Source of the DNA: Acridotheres tristis
Taxonomy: Eukaryota; Chordata; Aves; Passeriformes; Sturnidae
Assembly (NCBI GenBank): GCA_037013685.1
Contig: CM072894.1
Location: 17,478,949 to 17,542,948 of the forward strand
Length of the DNA: 64,000 bases
Direction: 5' to 3'
Shown piece after piece: positions 12,301-27,300 of the stretch. The position numbers and the translations under genes are program-made. The notes beneath the pieces are model-generated. The model made no database searches and was not told where the DNA came from. It worked only from the letters and a program-made list of their open reading frames with translations. Position 1 is the first letter of the stretch. Each line of letters begins with the position of its first letter.

Positions 12301-15300
12301 AATATATTTAGAAATGGTATTTAAGAAGAAAAAAACTATTGTTCAATAAAAGGTGTGCTTCCCTTTTATCAATTGGCATAATTAAGGTTTTGGCAAGCAC
12401 AAACATGTCTTTCCATTATACAGAAGAGTACTCTTAGGACTGTCCTTGCACTTCTCTGCAATTAAAGTAAAATGGTGTCTGCACTCAGTATGCTGTTTCA
12501 GGTCAGTCAGATTTTGTTGACAGATACGTGGAAGATTAAGTTTTCACTAAAGTACACCTTGTGCCAGAGCTTAACACACTGATTTTGCACGGTTCATACA
12601 CCAGGCACAGGTGTACGAGGTGGAAAAACGCAGTGCTTGGAGGATCAGATGTTCTCAAGAGGAAAATATTTACAGCTGTTGGTGTAATGAAGTGTGATGG
12701 GAAAAAATCACTTCAAGAGACTGAACTGGCCATTTAGATGCTTCCGAATATAAAAACTAACAAAGAATATCTAGGGTTTTTTTTTCACTTATGTTTTGGA
12801 ATATCTCCTGGATGACACAGAGTACTTGGCTCTTAGATTATCCATGAAATTTTACACGGACACGCATGGATTTAGATTTGAATATACGTAGCATTGCTGT
12901 TCTCTTCCTGCAATCCTTCGATATTTACTTTGGAAAGTACTGGTTTCCACAAACTTCACAAAGAATAAAGGGGAGAATATTGCAGAATAAACAAAGAGTT
13001 CAGCAGCTATCTAACATTTGCTCAAATGCAGAAAAAAAGGCTGGTTAGGTAACTCATACAAATTCAGTAGTTTGTTCCTGTATGGAAGTGTCCAAGTAAG
13101 CCTTCAATCCTACTGTAAGATTAAAACTAATAAGGGGAAAATTTGCTGTATATACAAGTTCCATTAGCTATTCATATATACACAAAGATATTTAAAGAAA
13201 CTTCAGTAAATGTTAATACAGAAGCATAGCATTTTGTAAAAATAGGGTAAAATCATTACATCCCTATTACCTCCTCTCTCCTTAAAAAAAAAAAAATTAA
13301 AACTTTAGATGTAACCTTTGAGAGCAATCTCAGAGGAAATGGGAAGGGTAGGCAGGAAGGAAGCCAAGTCATACCTTTCCAGTTGTAAGTGCCTGGGGCA
13401 CCAAACACAATATAATGATAGTCTCTAGTAAAAGTAGCAGCAACACCTTGCTGACAGGAACCAAACTTCTCGTGGCCTCTTAAACGACCATCACAAAAAC
13501 TCCATACTCCATTATCCATATCATCCTTAATAGTGAGGTCCTGGCTCAGCACATAGCACCTTCCAATGATATCCCGGGTTTCTTGCACTGTGTTTACATA
13601 CTGCCTTTTCTCATAGCGATGTGCACACGTCTGCAAGACAGAAGAAATAAAGTGTGATGTTTCTGTGTGTTTTACGCAGGTCACCACAAGAGGCAGGGCT
13701 CATCTAGCAGTCACTCCTGCTACCAGTGCTGTAAGTCACCCTGCAGACACTCCTAAGGGCAGAGTCCAGTGTTTCCTACAGGCAACACAGGGCACGGGCT
13801 GGGCACCTACAGATACAAGTCAAAGCAGCCCACTTCATGGTCAGGGAAGGCCACGGGGTTAAATCCCTAAATCCCTTCCTGATACCACATCCCTCTCTTT
13901 CAAGAAGTGAGGAGAAAACCACCCTCCTCTTGAAGAAAGAAGTGGCTGTTTCCCAACAGCTCTCAGAGCTAAAGGACTGACACACCCGTGCAGGACACAA
14001 GAAGCTGATTCAACTACCATCTACCCAAGACTATTGTGAACTTGCCCCTTGCAGAAAAGTTCCACTAAGCCGAGGCTGAAAGCTTTTCCAGTGGAAGGGA
14101 CAGAAGTTGCTCCTACTTCTGCTGTTGGATGTTCCACTTACAGGGTAACTGTCACTGGGGCAGAGCTGTAGCACTAAACACATCCTGTTCCTTATCCTTT
14201 CAGACTATCCCCTGGGAAAAGAATTCTAATCAAATATTTAACACAAAGGATAATTATCCACTGGCTAAGCAGTGTAACCACCAAACCACTGTAAAAAATA
14301 TGAACAACCAAATGCCTTTGGCAGCAGTGTTTCTGAAGAATAACATGTAGCAGGTTTTGCAAAGAGCACAAGCAAGTCAGGTTTCTCAGCTGGCAAACCT
14401 TTTCTGTGGTTCCTATCAAAGCCTAAATGTTACACAAACATCCAGCTGCTCCACACTGGATCACTGCAGTGCTGTCCTGCTGCAGTGACCTCCTGCTCAC
14501 ACCTCATCATTCCCCACTTACCGCTTACAAAGAAAAGACAGGGCAGCATTCGCTAATGACCGATTATTCAGGGAACGGGTCTCTTTCCATGTGCTCCACC
14601 CCACTTTGGGTTCCGAGGCAGACCAAAGCTAGTTATTACCGCCTCTAAATGCTTAAATAACCAGATTCACATCCTGAAGTTGCCTGTCCCCAGGTTTGGA
14701 AGCAGTGACATTAACCTCCAATTAGATGAGGAAGCTTCACTGCACACCTATTTTTTAATGTATCTGGTATCCTGCAGGACTAAGAAAGGTTTATTTAACT
14801 GAGAATTTTAATTTTTAAACTCTTTCAACTCCCAAAAACTTTTTCTCTCTGCTTAAAATAAAATAAAGAATATCTATGTATTGTATAAAATAAAGAATAG
14901 CAAGTAGTCTTACTGCAGTGCAATGACCACATTAATTCACAGGAGCTACTCAGTGCAAGTCCCTGATAAAAGCCAAAGTGAGGCTGATCATCTTGGAAAA
15001 CAGGCTGGTGATAACCTGCTACTTTTACAGCCTTATCCACTATTCTTGCTCATTTCTGCAGCCAGTAATATTTTAAAAAAAAGATGTGTATACCACCAAA
15101 AAAAGTGTACCCCTTGAAAATAAACTGTCCATCCTAGATTGTTACAGAGGTTATAAAGAGAGGCTTACTCATAGAAAAATAATTAAAAGCTCTTACAACC
15201 TCAAATGCCTTATTTTGTTAAGGAGACGTTTACCCACAAGAAGTCAAGGAGTAAACTTAGGCAAGTTACCTTCCAGCAAGCTGCACAGAAACACAGACCA

Positions 15301-18300
15301 TTCAGAACATGTACTGTAGACCCCATATTTTTTGTAAGTTAGTCCTTTAGCACTTACCACCACATTTCCTCCTGGCCCCTGACTTTGGACAGTTACACCC
15401 ATCCATTGGTCTTCTTTACTCTCCATCTTCGGGTCAGCTGCAGAGTATCATAAAACAGCTTCATATATTAACAGTTCACTATGTTTTCTTTTTTCTAGTG
15501 TTTTTGGGGTTTTTTTTTGGTTTTTTTGTTTTTTTTTTAATTGTTGTTTGGTTTTGAGTGGTTTGGGTTTTTTTGATTTTGGTGGTTGTTTTGTTTGGTT
15601 TGTTTTCTGGGGTTTTTTTTGTTTTGTTTTTTGGGTTTTTTGGTGTGTTTTTGTTCGGTTGGTTTTTTGTTTGGTTTGGGTTTTGAGGGTTTTTTTGGTT
15701 GACTGGTTTTGGTTTTTTGTTTGTTTTTTCTTGAAGCCCATGTCAGGAGAGACTCTTCATACAGAACACCAGATAGTCTGCAGGTGGCAGTGTCTGTACA
15801 TTTTATCACTAACAGCATCCATTTTATTAAACTTCTAGCCTATTACTTCATGTTACATCAATTTACAAACCACTAAGAATCTGCCAATATTTAAGTATCT
15901 CATAGAATCTTAGCAATTATGCAACAACTTTCTCTGATGCAAAAAGCAGTTATGCATAAATCACTAGAAGCAACTGTCTGATACACTGCCTCAGGAAAGG
16001 ACATCAAACAAGAAGAATCAGACAACTGTTTCAATTCAAAACAAAAGCATTGAAGAACTTACTCTCCTCGTCAAATCTGACACGTATGCAATTTGTATTT
16101 GGAGATGCAATGTCACAACTGTACAGCCCTCCTGTTCTGTTGGCTTGTTGGGCTGGAAAGGCCTTTTCCCGAGGAGCTCCAACCAGCAACCTGCAGGGAA
16201 AGCAAAATAATTTAAAGAAATATGTAGAAGGAATGTTAGAAAAGAGAAAAGCAACAGAATTGGGAAGCATTTTTACCAAGTTGCTAGAGGTTGGACATGG
16301 CAACGTTTGAAGATGGAGGAAAAGCTACACCACAGCATTGCTCTTTTACAAAGAGAAAAGAGAGGTGAAGGAGAGAAGCTATAGAACAGTAATGCAGACT
16401 ACAATTATTGGACCTGCAAGCCAGTACCTGTACTATTATTACTGTTATTATTGTTGCAGTATTCACTGAGAGCGGTTGATAAAACATGTCTGGCAGTTTC
16501 AGGAAAATCATCTTTTTATCAGGGCATCAAGTGGAGGGTATTTTTTCCCTTAGTAGAAATCACTAATAAGGGTGGAAAAAGTCACTGAAATGACCAGAAT
16601 CCCCCACAACAGTAAATACAATTGTTCTCAGGCTGTCTTCTAGTTTTAGAAGATGCCTATGCCACTGTTTGCCTGAATTTAAAGGCACCTTAGTATCTCT
16701 GACCAAAGCAAGATCCCTCCTGGACCAAGGAAGTGTTCACTGAACTGTTCCAGGCTCTGTGCAAACCTGAACTCCCCCTCTCCATCCTTTGGCAGCTTCA
16801 TTTTGAAGCTGAAAATGGTTTTCTCCAACAAATCTGTCATCAAGAACAGGCCATTCCCACAAAGGACTTACTTCTATTAAACTGCTACTCTAAAAAGCTC
16901 TCCTTAGACACTGTTTTGGTACCAAATGCAAAAGGCTCTTATTTTAAGCACCGAGTAAAGTAAATTTCCTTCTGTATAGACTGTACATCACAAGTATTAT
17001 CACAAAACCACCAGCAGGCATATTTACTTGCAAAATAAGGTGTGTCTGAAAAAAAATCTTACATTGTCTATTTCTTTGTAGTGTCAAACACACAGAAGCA
17101 CAGCTGCCTCTCAGGCAGCTCACTGAAATTAGTAGCAGCCAGTGTGCAGTAGTTTGTGAAAGAAACATCAGGCTCAGCTGAAACACCAAGAATGAGAGAA
17201 CAGTGTGTGGTAAGTGCAACAAAGCAGGTGTGATGGATGGATGGATGGATGGATGGATGGATGGATGGATGGATGGATGGATGGATGGATGGATGCTGAA
17301 CCAGACTGTGCTTCCTGACCCTCAGACATAAAAACGCTTGAAGAGGTATCTCTGACATTACAGTGTCAAGGACAGCAAAGCTGGGACTACAGTTGGACCC
17401 ACAAGGCTCGAAGAGGACCTCAAACATATCCAACTCTAGTTCTGCTGTGTTGGGGCACTGGGTCAAAGCACACTGCTGTCCCTCAGAATGCTATTTTTAC
17501 TAAAGACAAGACTCCCTTTTCTTCATCTCTAACAATGAAGATTGGATCAGTTACGACAATATGTAGTTTTTCTTATTAAGAAAATGTTTATTCACTGTCC
17601 CTAAAGTAACAAGACTCGAAATTGATGTGTTATCAGAAAACATGGGTTTTTTTAAACACAAAATTCAATCTGTACTGCAAAACAACCAAATTTTCACTAC
17701 TTCTATAGGACTAAATCCTCCCACAATCCATAATTTATCCTCCTCATGAAGGTAAGCCTTCTGAATGCTGAAACCTTCAAGTAAAGTATTTGCCTTTGGA
17801 GCATACACAGGACACATGTGGGTGAGGTTTGGTTTAAAAGGTTGTCTGCTTTTCCCTCTGTACATCTGCCATCTTTTTCAGACTTTTTTCAGAAATGTAG
17901 CAGTCATCACAAGAGTTTGTAAACAACTGTGATTTTAGAAAGACCCTCAATAACTGAATTTTATAATTTTGGCAACAGTATATTTAACTGTAATCTCTTA
18001 AGAGTAATTCTTCTGCAAAGTATCTGTTTCTAAGTTCTTCCTTATGGCAGAATAGATACATTTTCTCCTCAGTTCTGTTACTGTCTTTTTTTAACATTAA
18101 CAACCATAAACTTTTAAGAAAGCAGAGGTACTGATTTTCTAACTTACAGAAATTTTTATTACTTCTACTTTTTCATTCAAAGTTTGGGGGCATAAAAAGG
18201 ATGTATTGAAATTAACTTAAAGGAATCAAAAACCTTTTGTTTCAACATTGTGAACAAAACTAAAAGCTTCCCAAATTTAAATACCTATTTTGGTTTAATT

Positions 18301-21300
18301 CATCCACCTGTATGCTACTGACAGTGGCAGTGCTGGGTCAAGAGAATTAACCCTGTTCTGTTCTACAGGATGGTGAGACTATGTCCTTCTCTCTAGCTGA
18401 ATGCCCTTTTACAGCACACCGTGATCCTGGTGACAAGAGAGGACCTACTGAAGCTCTGAGGGAATAAACAGCCTAGCCAACAGAATATGGAGTGGGAAGA
18501 TTCTGCCATAAAATGCCACAAACATTCAATGGTATCTCAGATACCTCTGAGGTCAGCAGATGAAAACTGAAATTTATCAACCTTAAAAAATGTAAGACTT
18601 CTATCCAACACAATCTCAAAGGAAACAGGCAACCTTAGATTCTTCCCAATCCCCAACACCCTCCCATTCAAATATTTCCTACGTTATTTTCCATTGTAAG
18701 CAAAGAATTTTAAAACAGACTTATTTAAAACCTTCCAGATTTCAAGCAACTGTTACCAGGAATCCTGTCAGTAATCTTCCAGGTTCATCAGATACAAAAA
18801 CTTGAATTCTCTTAGGTACTTCACTGCAAGTCCTTACAACAAGGCCAAGAGAAGCACACACTGAGTAAGTGCTCACAAAGGATTACATCTGTTCAAGTAT
18901 AATGTTATGGTAAATCCTGAAGTGTATTTTCAAGTAGCAACCAAAGATCCATCAAAAAGCAGCACAACTCCTTTGTATTGTTTACTACTTGTCTGTCCTG
19001 AAGACCAGAGCAGAGAAGACTAAACCTATGCCCCTGGGTTCTGCAAGGTTACTGAAGGTGATGATTATAAACGTTATAAAGATTATTAATGCTATGAGGA
19101 ATCTAAGTAAGAAAGTCATATGCATCTAATCTTTGGTGGAACAAATCAAGCAAAACAAAAAACTCCTTGCAAACACACTGTCACTTCTGATCAACAGAGC
19201 TGCTATTCAGCTTCCCTACCATTTAAAAGGTACATTTGAAAAATCAAAATTCTATTATAAAAGCCAAATTACTTAATTTAAAAATAAAAAGTGTGCACAG
19301 AACTCTGGAAGTATGACAGGAACCATGGATCAGTGCGAATTTCAGCATGACTGCAGTAGTACAAATGAATCAGCTCATATACTGAGCTATGCTATGTGCT
19401 CAACAGAGTCCTTCCAGAGACAGGACACATTCCAGTCATTACTCTGTGCTACTTACTCAGCTGTGATTTAATTAAAGAATTTTAATCAAGTTTGAGCGCA
19501 TTATGCCAAAACCAGGTTAGCTTTTTCTGCAGCTATGCATGTTCCATTTTAGCTTTCTCATTGGCAAGCAAAACCTCTTTCTGCAGGTCAGAGGTAAGGA
19601 CAGAATGAGGGGATGCTCTTCCAGCTATCTCTGTCTCCTTATATTGGCAGATGAAACACGGACACTTAAAACTAGGAACTTTTCCTCTGCAAATGAAGAG
19701 TGACAAAAACAAATTTTTAATATTTCTTCACCCATGCTCACAGTATGATTAGTTTTATTCACTGTGACTTCTCTCTGAAAGTCTGTGGACATGACCTACT
19801 GTAACTACTTTCAATTAAGTTTGAATACACAAAATCATGTTCTAAAATCCATATTCAGATAACAAAATAATGCCCCAATGTCAAGAATGCAGAGTGGGAG
19901 ATGAAAACCCAAGACACTCCAACATGCAGACAATCTTACTGATTTTATTATCCCATGGCAGATTTGCTTTGTTACTCTACAAAGAATGGAAGCTCAGCCA
20001 TACAGTATATTGAACGTAAACATCTCTGAGCATCAGTTCCTGTCAGAGACTTAGCTTTTTATTATTTGAGTTATGATGACTTAGTATCTAATGTTTACCA
20101 TGAGTCCAATGTCAGACAAAAGCAGACAATTGCTATTCCTCATGTAAATTACAGAAACAGATACTTCTAACTACTTGAATCCTGATTTTCCCCATACATC
20201 TTGCTTCAATACATACTGTAACCTAACTGGGTTTTCCCTGGGCCAATCAGACTGTACAGGTGTTAATCTACAGAAAGGTAACATAATAAACTATTAATAG
20301 AGTTTAATTTAAAATAAGCATCTATCAAGTGACAGTGTTGGGAAAAAACATCTGAATTCTCTCATACCCTGGCATAAAACTAAAATGTTTTTTAACTCTA
20401 GTTGTAATTAAAACATGTGTCTTCCAGTTTCAAGCTGAAATCCTCATTTTTAACCACATGAATCAGTCCAGTTGCTCTATCGACAAGAATTATTTTAATT
20501 ATTGATTTCTCTTAATTACTTCTTGAAGATACATGATAATAACTGAAGTCCGACTGCCAATTATGAGCATCTGCTGACTTACAGAACAGATTTACTCCCT
20601 TACAGCCCCAGATTCATAGCCAAATGTAAGATAATCCCTAAAAGCCCTAAGATTAGAGCTCCAGGATTGGTGCATAATGCTGTTTTAACTAACTGACCTT
20701 ACTGAGACACAGTTTTGGCTCAGGTGGGTGGTGCCTGGCCCACACAAACACCAGTGGCCCTGGCTGTACCTGTGTGCCAGGTGCAGCTCAAACACAACAG
20801 GGAGAGCTGGCCTGTGCTCTCAAGACAGGGACCAGCAGAGCACCACATCCCTCCATGGATCCCTATGGCACAGCTAACCCACCCCACCTCACTGCAGTGT
20901 TACACCACACCCGAACACAACAGCTGAGGGAAGACAAGCACCATTTCAACACTTCAGCCAAACGCTACTCAAGTCTCAGAAAAGGCATGAAGGCATCCTA
21001 CTGACTTTATCTACATCTGGAGCAGACCTTTGGATAGGTGTGTGTAGAAAACGTGGAAAACATGCTTCATAAACCTACATAGTTTCAAGAAGCAGAAGAA
21101 GGTGAAAACTCACTGCCCACATTCAGGTAGGCACCAGGCCTCAGTTTATCAGTGTTGCAAAAATGTAACTACAAGTCCGATTCTAGAAGTACAAACAGTC
21201 GATGAACTGTAGGTCTTTAGAAGAGCCAGCTGGATTCTGGAACAGCAAGGTTTATTGAATGCAACCTACAGCATTCCTCAGGACTGAGAGTGAGAATGCA

Positions 21301-24300
21301 TTAACTGCAGAGTACCTACATACAGCACTAACAGTGCCACAACAATCACAAGCTTAATATCCCAGGTCAACACTCAGCACAGCTGAGGACACAAGGCTTA
21401 CCAAACAATGTCCCTTCTGGGAAGAGCAAGGAGGACAAACCTATCCATCTGTCCCTGCAATTTCACTCAAATTCTCATCCCCCATTGGATGCAGAAGTGG
21501 GGTACTTTTATGCCTTATTCACTATTACTGTGCTAAGTACTGTGAGTGGGACTGCAGTCAAATCTTCCATTCTTTGTGGGCTCATTTGTAGAATATATGT
21601 TGGTAGGAAGTGTAGTTGGTTAGTACACTAACCACTAACCATTAATGCAAAACATTTCTGGGTATCAGGCAGAAGAAGGAGACCACGTGGCCTACACACC
21701 TCACTTCACATTCCCACCCCCAATGTCACAGCAACACAAACCACAAGACCTCCATATGATTTCCACACTTGCACCTAGAGGCACCATGGCATATTGAGCT
21801 TTGCATTTTCTTCACTACTTTATGCTTCCAACAACAAATATTCAGCAAGAACAGTTAAGTCAAATCCAAGAAGAAAGGGTGTAACTTCATTTAATCAGAT
21901 ATGGCCCAGGAGAGTTGTTAAAACCCAAAGTAAAATGCACGAGCTTTCCATTTCAACATATACTACAGAATAGTAAGGAGCAGGATGCAGATTTTAAAAC
22001 CCTCCCTGTTTTAATTGGTAATTCTTGAAATGTTTAGTAGGTAGCTCTGGCTCCTTCTCAGCTAATGAAAACAACAGTGAGAACTGGGAGTGGTTTACTG
22101 CTCACAGCTATCTGATCTCCCTCCAGTATTGCTCATGAAACTATCTTGGTCACATCCAAAAGGAAAGTCAAAGTTAAGATGAGAAAACCATATCAAAATA
22201 AATGCAGAAATCCTCCAAGGTCCTGGAAGCATTCCCTCATTCCACAGTGAAATTCTCTTCTTCACTTTCAGCCTGGAACTGTCCAAAGCTAATGTATGAT
22301 TTTCACAACATACTTCAGAAGAAAAATTATCAGCAATTCATTACAGTTCTGTTTTGGAATAAACACTCAAAAGAAATCAAGTAAAAGGAGGGAGAAGATC
22401 GTCAATGTTTTTCAGAGTAAATCCCTTTCATCACAGTAAGCAGCTTCCATTGAATAAATTACGTTTTGATTTAAACAAATACAAAAAATACCACAGTCTG
22501 CACCAAACTCAGATACTCTGCTATCTCCCTAAGTTTTCCTCATTCCTTAAATTCTTTCCTTTTCTATGGTATCCTTCTACCCAAACAAGGCACCACATCT
22601 TTGCCAGCCTTTCTTTAAAAGTAAAAGCAACACATTTGTAGTGCCTGCTCTGAGCCTTAATAGACTGGAGCAGAAATAATGAAAGTTTCTTTCCTAGGGA
22701 AGAAACCATTAACTATTTCTACCTATAGGCAAAATAAAATAGTCACTAGTTTAAGTAATTTCCAATTTTTCAGGCTCCATTGAGCACAAGTGTCAAATTT
22801 AATATTGCTGTTCTCAGGTAACGCTGCAGACTTTGCACTTCATTATGTTTTCAGAAAGACTCCACAAGGGCAAATTTGGAAACTGACAAAGCTAAATCCC
22901 ATGAAATGTCTCACCCTTGACTGGACAGTTAGACTCCTACATTCTTTCTCTCTCCCAGGCAAAAAATAATAAAAAATAATAAAAAAAAATAAGAGTAACT
23001 AGCTCTAACTCAGTTTAAATTTTACTACAAAATCACCAGTCACAAGTCATCTATCAAATGTTCAAAACCGCCAGGCAGAGACCCCTGATCACGATGTGGG
23101 CATCTACAGCCCTCTACCTGAGCTGTATTTTCAGTCTTCTGCACTGATTTAGTCTCAACTGTTTTTAAAATTAACAAACACAGAAGATGGATGCATTTAA
23201 CCACCACAGTATTTCACCATAACTGAAGTTGGTCAGCGGGTCAGGCACTGTGTGTGAATATTGGTGACACCACCCCCGCTTCATGCTTGGATTTGGCATT
23301 CCACAAGCAAAACGGGACAAGAGCACCTCAGACTAATTAGCACAGAGAGATTGTCCCTTCACTCACTCGGGCTGCTAATGGGAACTGGAGCTGAACCATG
23401 GATTCCTCCAAAAAAAAACCCTCCCCAGCAAAATACAACCAGTAACTGCATCAGCAGGGAGCTTGTTTGTGATGGTTTTTACAGAGACACTCATCATGGT
23501 CAGTATGTTATTAACAGCTATTTTAAGTGACTGAATATTCTCCTGATCTGCTACTCCATAGCTACATTTTGGAACTAACAGTGCAAAGCTGTGGCCAAGT
23601 ACATCGTTAATCTCTGTTGCCTGAAGGCTTGGCACTTGAAGGATTGCAATTTTATTTCTTCAGCCTTTTTTAGGAAAGAGACTATGACAGAGGCTGGAAA
23701 AAGAAGCCAAAAGCAGCACAAGGACTAGGACAAGCTACTACAAAGCAAAACTGGAACTACAAAGATACCTGTTGTTCTGGAAAGGCCACTTATTATTGAC
23801 TTTCTGAAAGTCACATGGAAAAATAAACACTTTCCCATCACAGTTCAGAGCCCAGCCTGTCTGGATTTGAAACAGGTTTTGCAGCTCTCATTTCCATTGG
23901 TACAAAGCAGTTTTCTTAGAATAAATGGTACAGTCTACTCCAAATTTGTGTTTCAAAATTCAGTTTTCCATTTCAGACACAACTGTCTGCCATTAATCAG
24001 CAGATAGCTCATAGTCTTCATATTGTCAAATAGGAAGTGCAACCTGTATACTGCTTACAGGTTTAATTTCTCCCTTACAATCTATAAATTTTTCAAATTT
24101 AAAAGGAAGAACGCCCATGCCAGGAACAGACCTGACTACATATTAAATAGTTTTATAATTAACTAATGATAAACTTCCAGAAGAAATAAAGGGATTTTCA
24201 CTCAGGTTTTTTAACATGGCAGTGCCTGGCACTGCATGAAATCCTCTTAGAAGAACATGCAGTTTAACTCAAGTGACAAGTGCACCATTTCAAGAAACTA

Positions 24301-27300
24301 ACTCAGGAGCCGAAGTTCTGGCACTTCTAGCTCAGCCCCTGCTCGAAGTCACCTTGTCTGCACTGGAAGGACGGAACTACGGCAATCCCACCACAGCCAG
24401 CCGGTACAACCAGCTGCTCTCCACTGCAGATGCGCCAGCAGCAGGACAAGAAAGCAAGGACAGCTGCAGCAAAGCAGCCGGGGTGCCCCAGCAGTCCCCA
24501 GCTACCTGCAAGCACAGAGAGAGCGAAGTGTCCATCGCCGCAGTGTGAGCACCCAGCCTTGTCCTGCTGCCACCAGCCCGCACAGCGGGGCCCTCCCCGG
24601 CCATCGCCCTGCGCCACAAGCGGCCCGGCAGAAGCAGCTGCTGCGCTGTGATCGGTGCCTTGTGGGCATGGCTCACTCTACAGGCTTAAGTAAACAAGTG
24701 CATAACAGAAATTAGGAATTGCTGTCTCCTGCACTTGGGCTGCTGGCCATTCATGTCGTAGAAAACTCCAGAATTCATTTAAACTTCTTCACATTTGCAG
24801 GACTTGTCTTTGTATCCCCACTACACATGGCATCTCTATATAAAGTCCGTTAAAAATTAAAGAAGTATCACATCATATATTAGGCACATGTTTAAGGAAA
24901 CAAACATGAAAGCAATAAAAATATGGAAACAGTTGCTCACTTTCTTTTTTGGGGGGAAAAAATCTGAAAGCAGTGCACCCAGTCAGTGTTTGAAGGCACC
25001 ACTTGTTTGAGAGGTAACAACCTTAACAGGCACATACTGTTCATTCAGTGTGCCAAAATCCATTTTTTAAAAAAAATTATAGTAGTTCTAATTCAGCACA
25101 AAACAAGCATTTGGGTTGAAATGTCATTCCTCTGTTTCCTTCACAGAATGACGTACATCAGTTTCATTTATCACCATAAATAAACTGTTAAAAGGCATTA
25201 AAGAAGTACAGCAAGAGGGATGGACATTTTACTGTAGAATCAATAAGCAGTGTTACACGCTACAGCAACTAATACAGCCCTGCAGAATGTGAAGAGCAAC
25301 CCCTCCCCATGCAAACCCAAGCCATAGTTCCTTCACTCCTACATCCAATTTTTGAGATACACCTCCTTTTCCAGACTTACCACCATCCCCCTCTAATTGT
25401 AGGGGGAATGCCAAGACAGGTAAAAACCTCCTGCACTAGATACACAACCACATAAATTCTGGCTGATTCATGGTCTGAAAGAAGTTCATCACACTTAGTT
25501 AAAACATACCAAGCAGCACCCTGGGGGGAAGGAAGCTCACCCACACCAGACCAACACTGGCACCCCTGAGCTGAGCTGTGCCCTGCTCAGCTGCCAACCT
25601 AAGCCTGTGGACTACAGAGGAGAACCCTGTGGGAGCAGGCTAAAGAACTCTGCACTTGTAGAATAAGCACGGACCTTCCTGATACTTCATCCCTAGTAAG
25701 AGCTTCAGAGAACGAGTACACGAACAGCCACCAAACTTCCAACAGCCTGAAGGCACTTGCATGCTAAAGCACAGTTCAAATTATTCCTTCAGTCTTAAAG
25801 TCATCATAGCCCTGGGCTAAAATGCCTATAATCGGATCCACAGTTTGAGTAAGACTTTTCTTCAAGCCGTGAATTTAATGACAAAAGCAGATGTGTCACT
25901 GGGTACGTGATGCACTATGTCCCCACGCCTTCAAATTAACTGAAAACACAGGCACTCAAATCACTTGGAAGAACATCACTCCAATAAGGTATTTTCCTAG
26001 GAGAAACAGGTCATAGAAATGCCTGTACAGCTGGGATGCTCAAAGAGCCTTTTTTTATGTTCCATGCAGATACTCAAACACTGATCAAACAGATCAACAG
26101 AATTAACATTCACGAGAAACTGCTCTTTATACACACCTGTGGAAGAAGAAGCCATTACATCTTACTATGAATAGGAATGTACAAACTGAGAATTTCAACC
26201 AGCTTTAAAAACTTAAAGACTTAAGTCTTTAAAACTTAAAGAACAAGACTTAAAACTTAAAAACAAGATTTTTTGCAAAATAACTTATATTTGAGACTAT
26301 GCCAAGAAACCCACTGCATTCTCTTACTCTATATACTGCTACTCCTCCACATGCACACATACCTAATTTTACAGGCATCCCCTCATACATTTTCTCTTTT
26401 GCCACTCCTCACATTCTCACTTGAGCAGTATCTAGAATTAATTAGGTTTTTGCAGGTATTTTTAACACCCTATGTTCCTGTAAGCTGCAGGTTGTGCAAA
26501 CAGTATTGCAGCTATTTCTAGGACTGGATGTGATCTAACAAAAAAATTATTCTTCCATTATATGCAGGAACACAGGTTGGCTGGGAAGAGAAGAAACTTA
26601 CATCTTCAGCAAAATTCTAGGACCACACTACATAATTATCAAACATTTCTCTAGCAGTAAAATAAATTGAGTGGATAAAAAATAACAGAGGCTTGCAAAA
26701 TTACGCCATATTTGTAGTAGTAGCTACAAGAGCTGACTGTATAAAAAAAAATATACCAAATTTATTTTAGCATCTTTGGCCAAGAAAACGTGGTTTTCAC
26801 TTGAGGGCTTTTTCACACTACACAAACACGGATAATTAAAATGGCTTTTCACACACTCTGCTAGACATCACTAGACATCACTAACATCTAAGAGCCAGCA
26901 GACTGAGCCACTATGCAGCTTCAGCTGCACCAATGACAAAGTGCAAGGCTAACCAATCTTTAAAATTCCCTCAGCAGAGTATTGTGAAAAGAGCAGTAAG
27001 AAAAGGACACAAAAAAATTCAGCCTCACATGACGATGGTGTCTTTGCTATCTGCAACAGCTGGTTGCCACTTCTGACCACTTCCAGGATAAACATGCATT
27101 TCCCTCAGACCTTTGACCCATGCATGTGCTGCTGAGCAAACAACCCCCACCAATACAGGAGTGAGTTATTCCCAGCATATTTGCAATTCTTTTTTTTTTA
27201 AGATGTATTTTACACACCTACTTTTGAGGAAGGTGACAATGACAGGTGAAACACACAGAGACTAAGCATATACAGCTCCACTTCCAAAAAAATGTCATCT

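Noticed and set aside
15448..15838. Lys/Gln/Asn/Pro/Thr-rich open frames of 93-97 codons and a Phe/Val-rich one on the opposite strand.
   Set aside because: They are translations of the GT-rich low-complexity tract in intron 2, with no domain or splice support.
17068..17466. A 132-codon minus-strand frame with a repeated Ser-Ile-His-Pro motif.
   Set aside because: The repeat is the GATG microsatellite read in one frame; the flanks match nothing.
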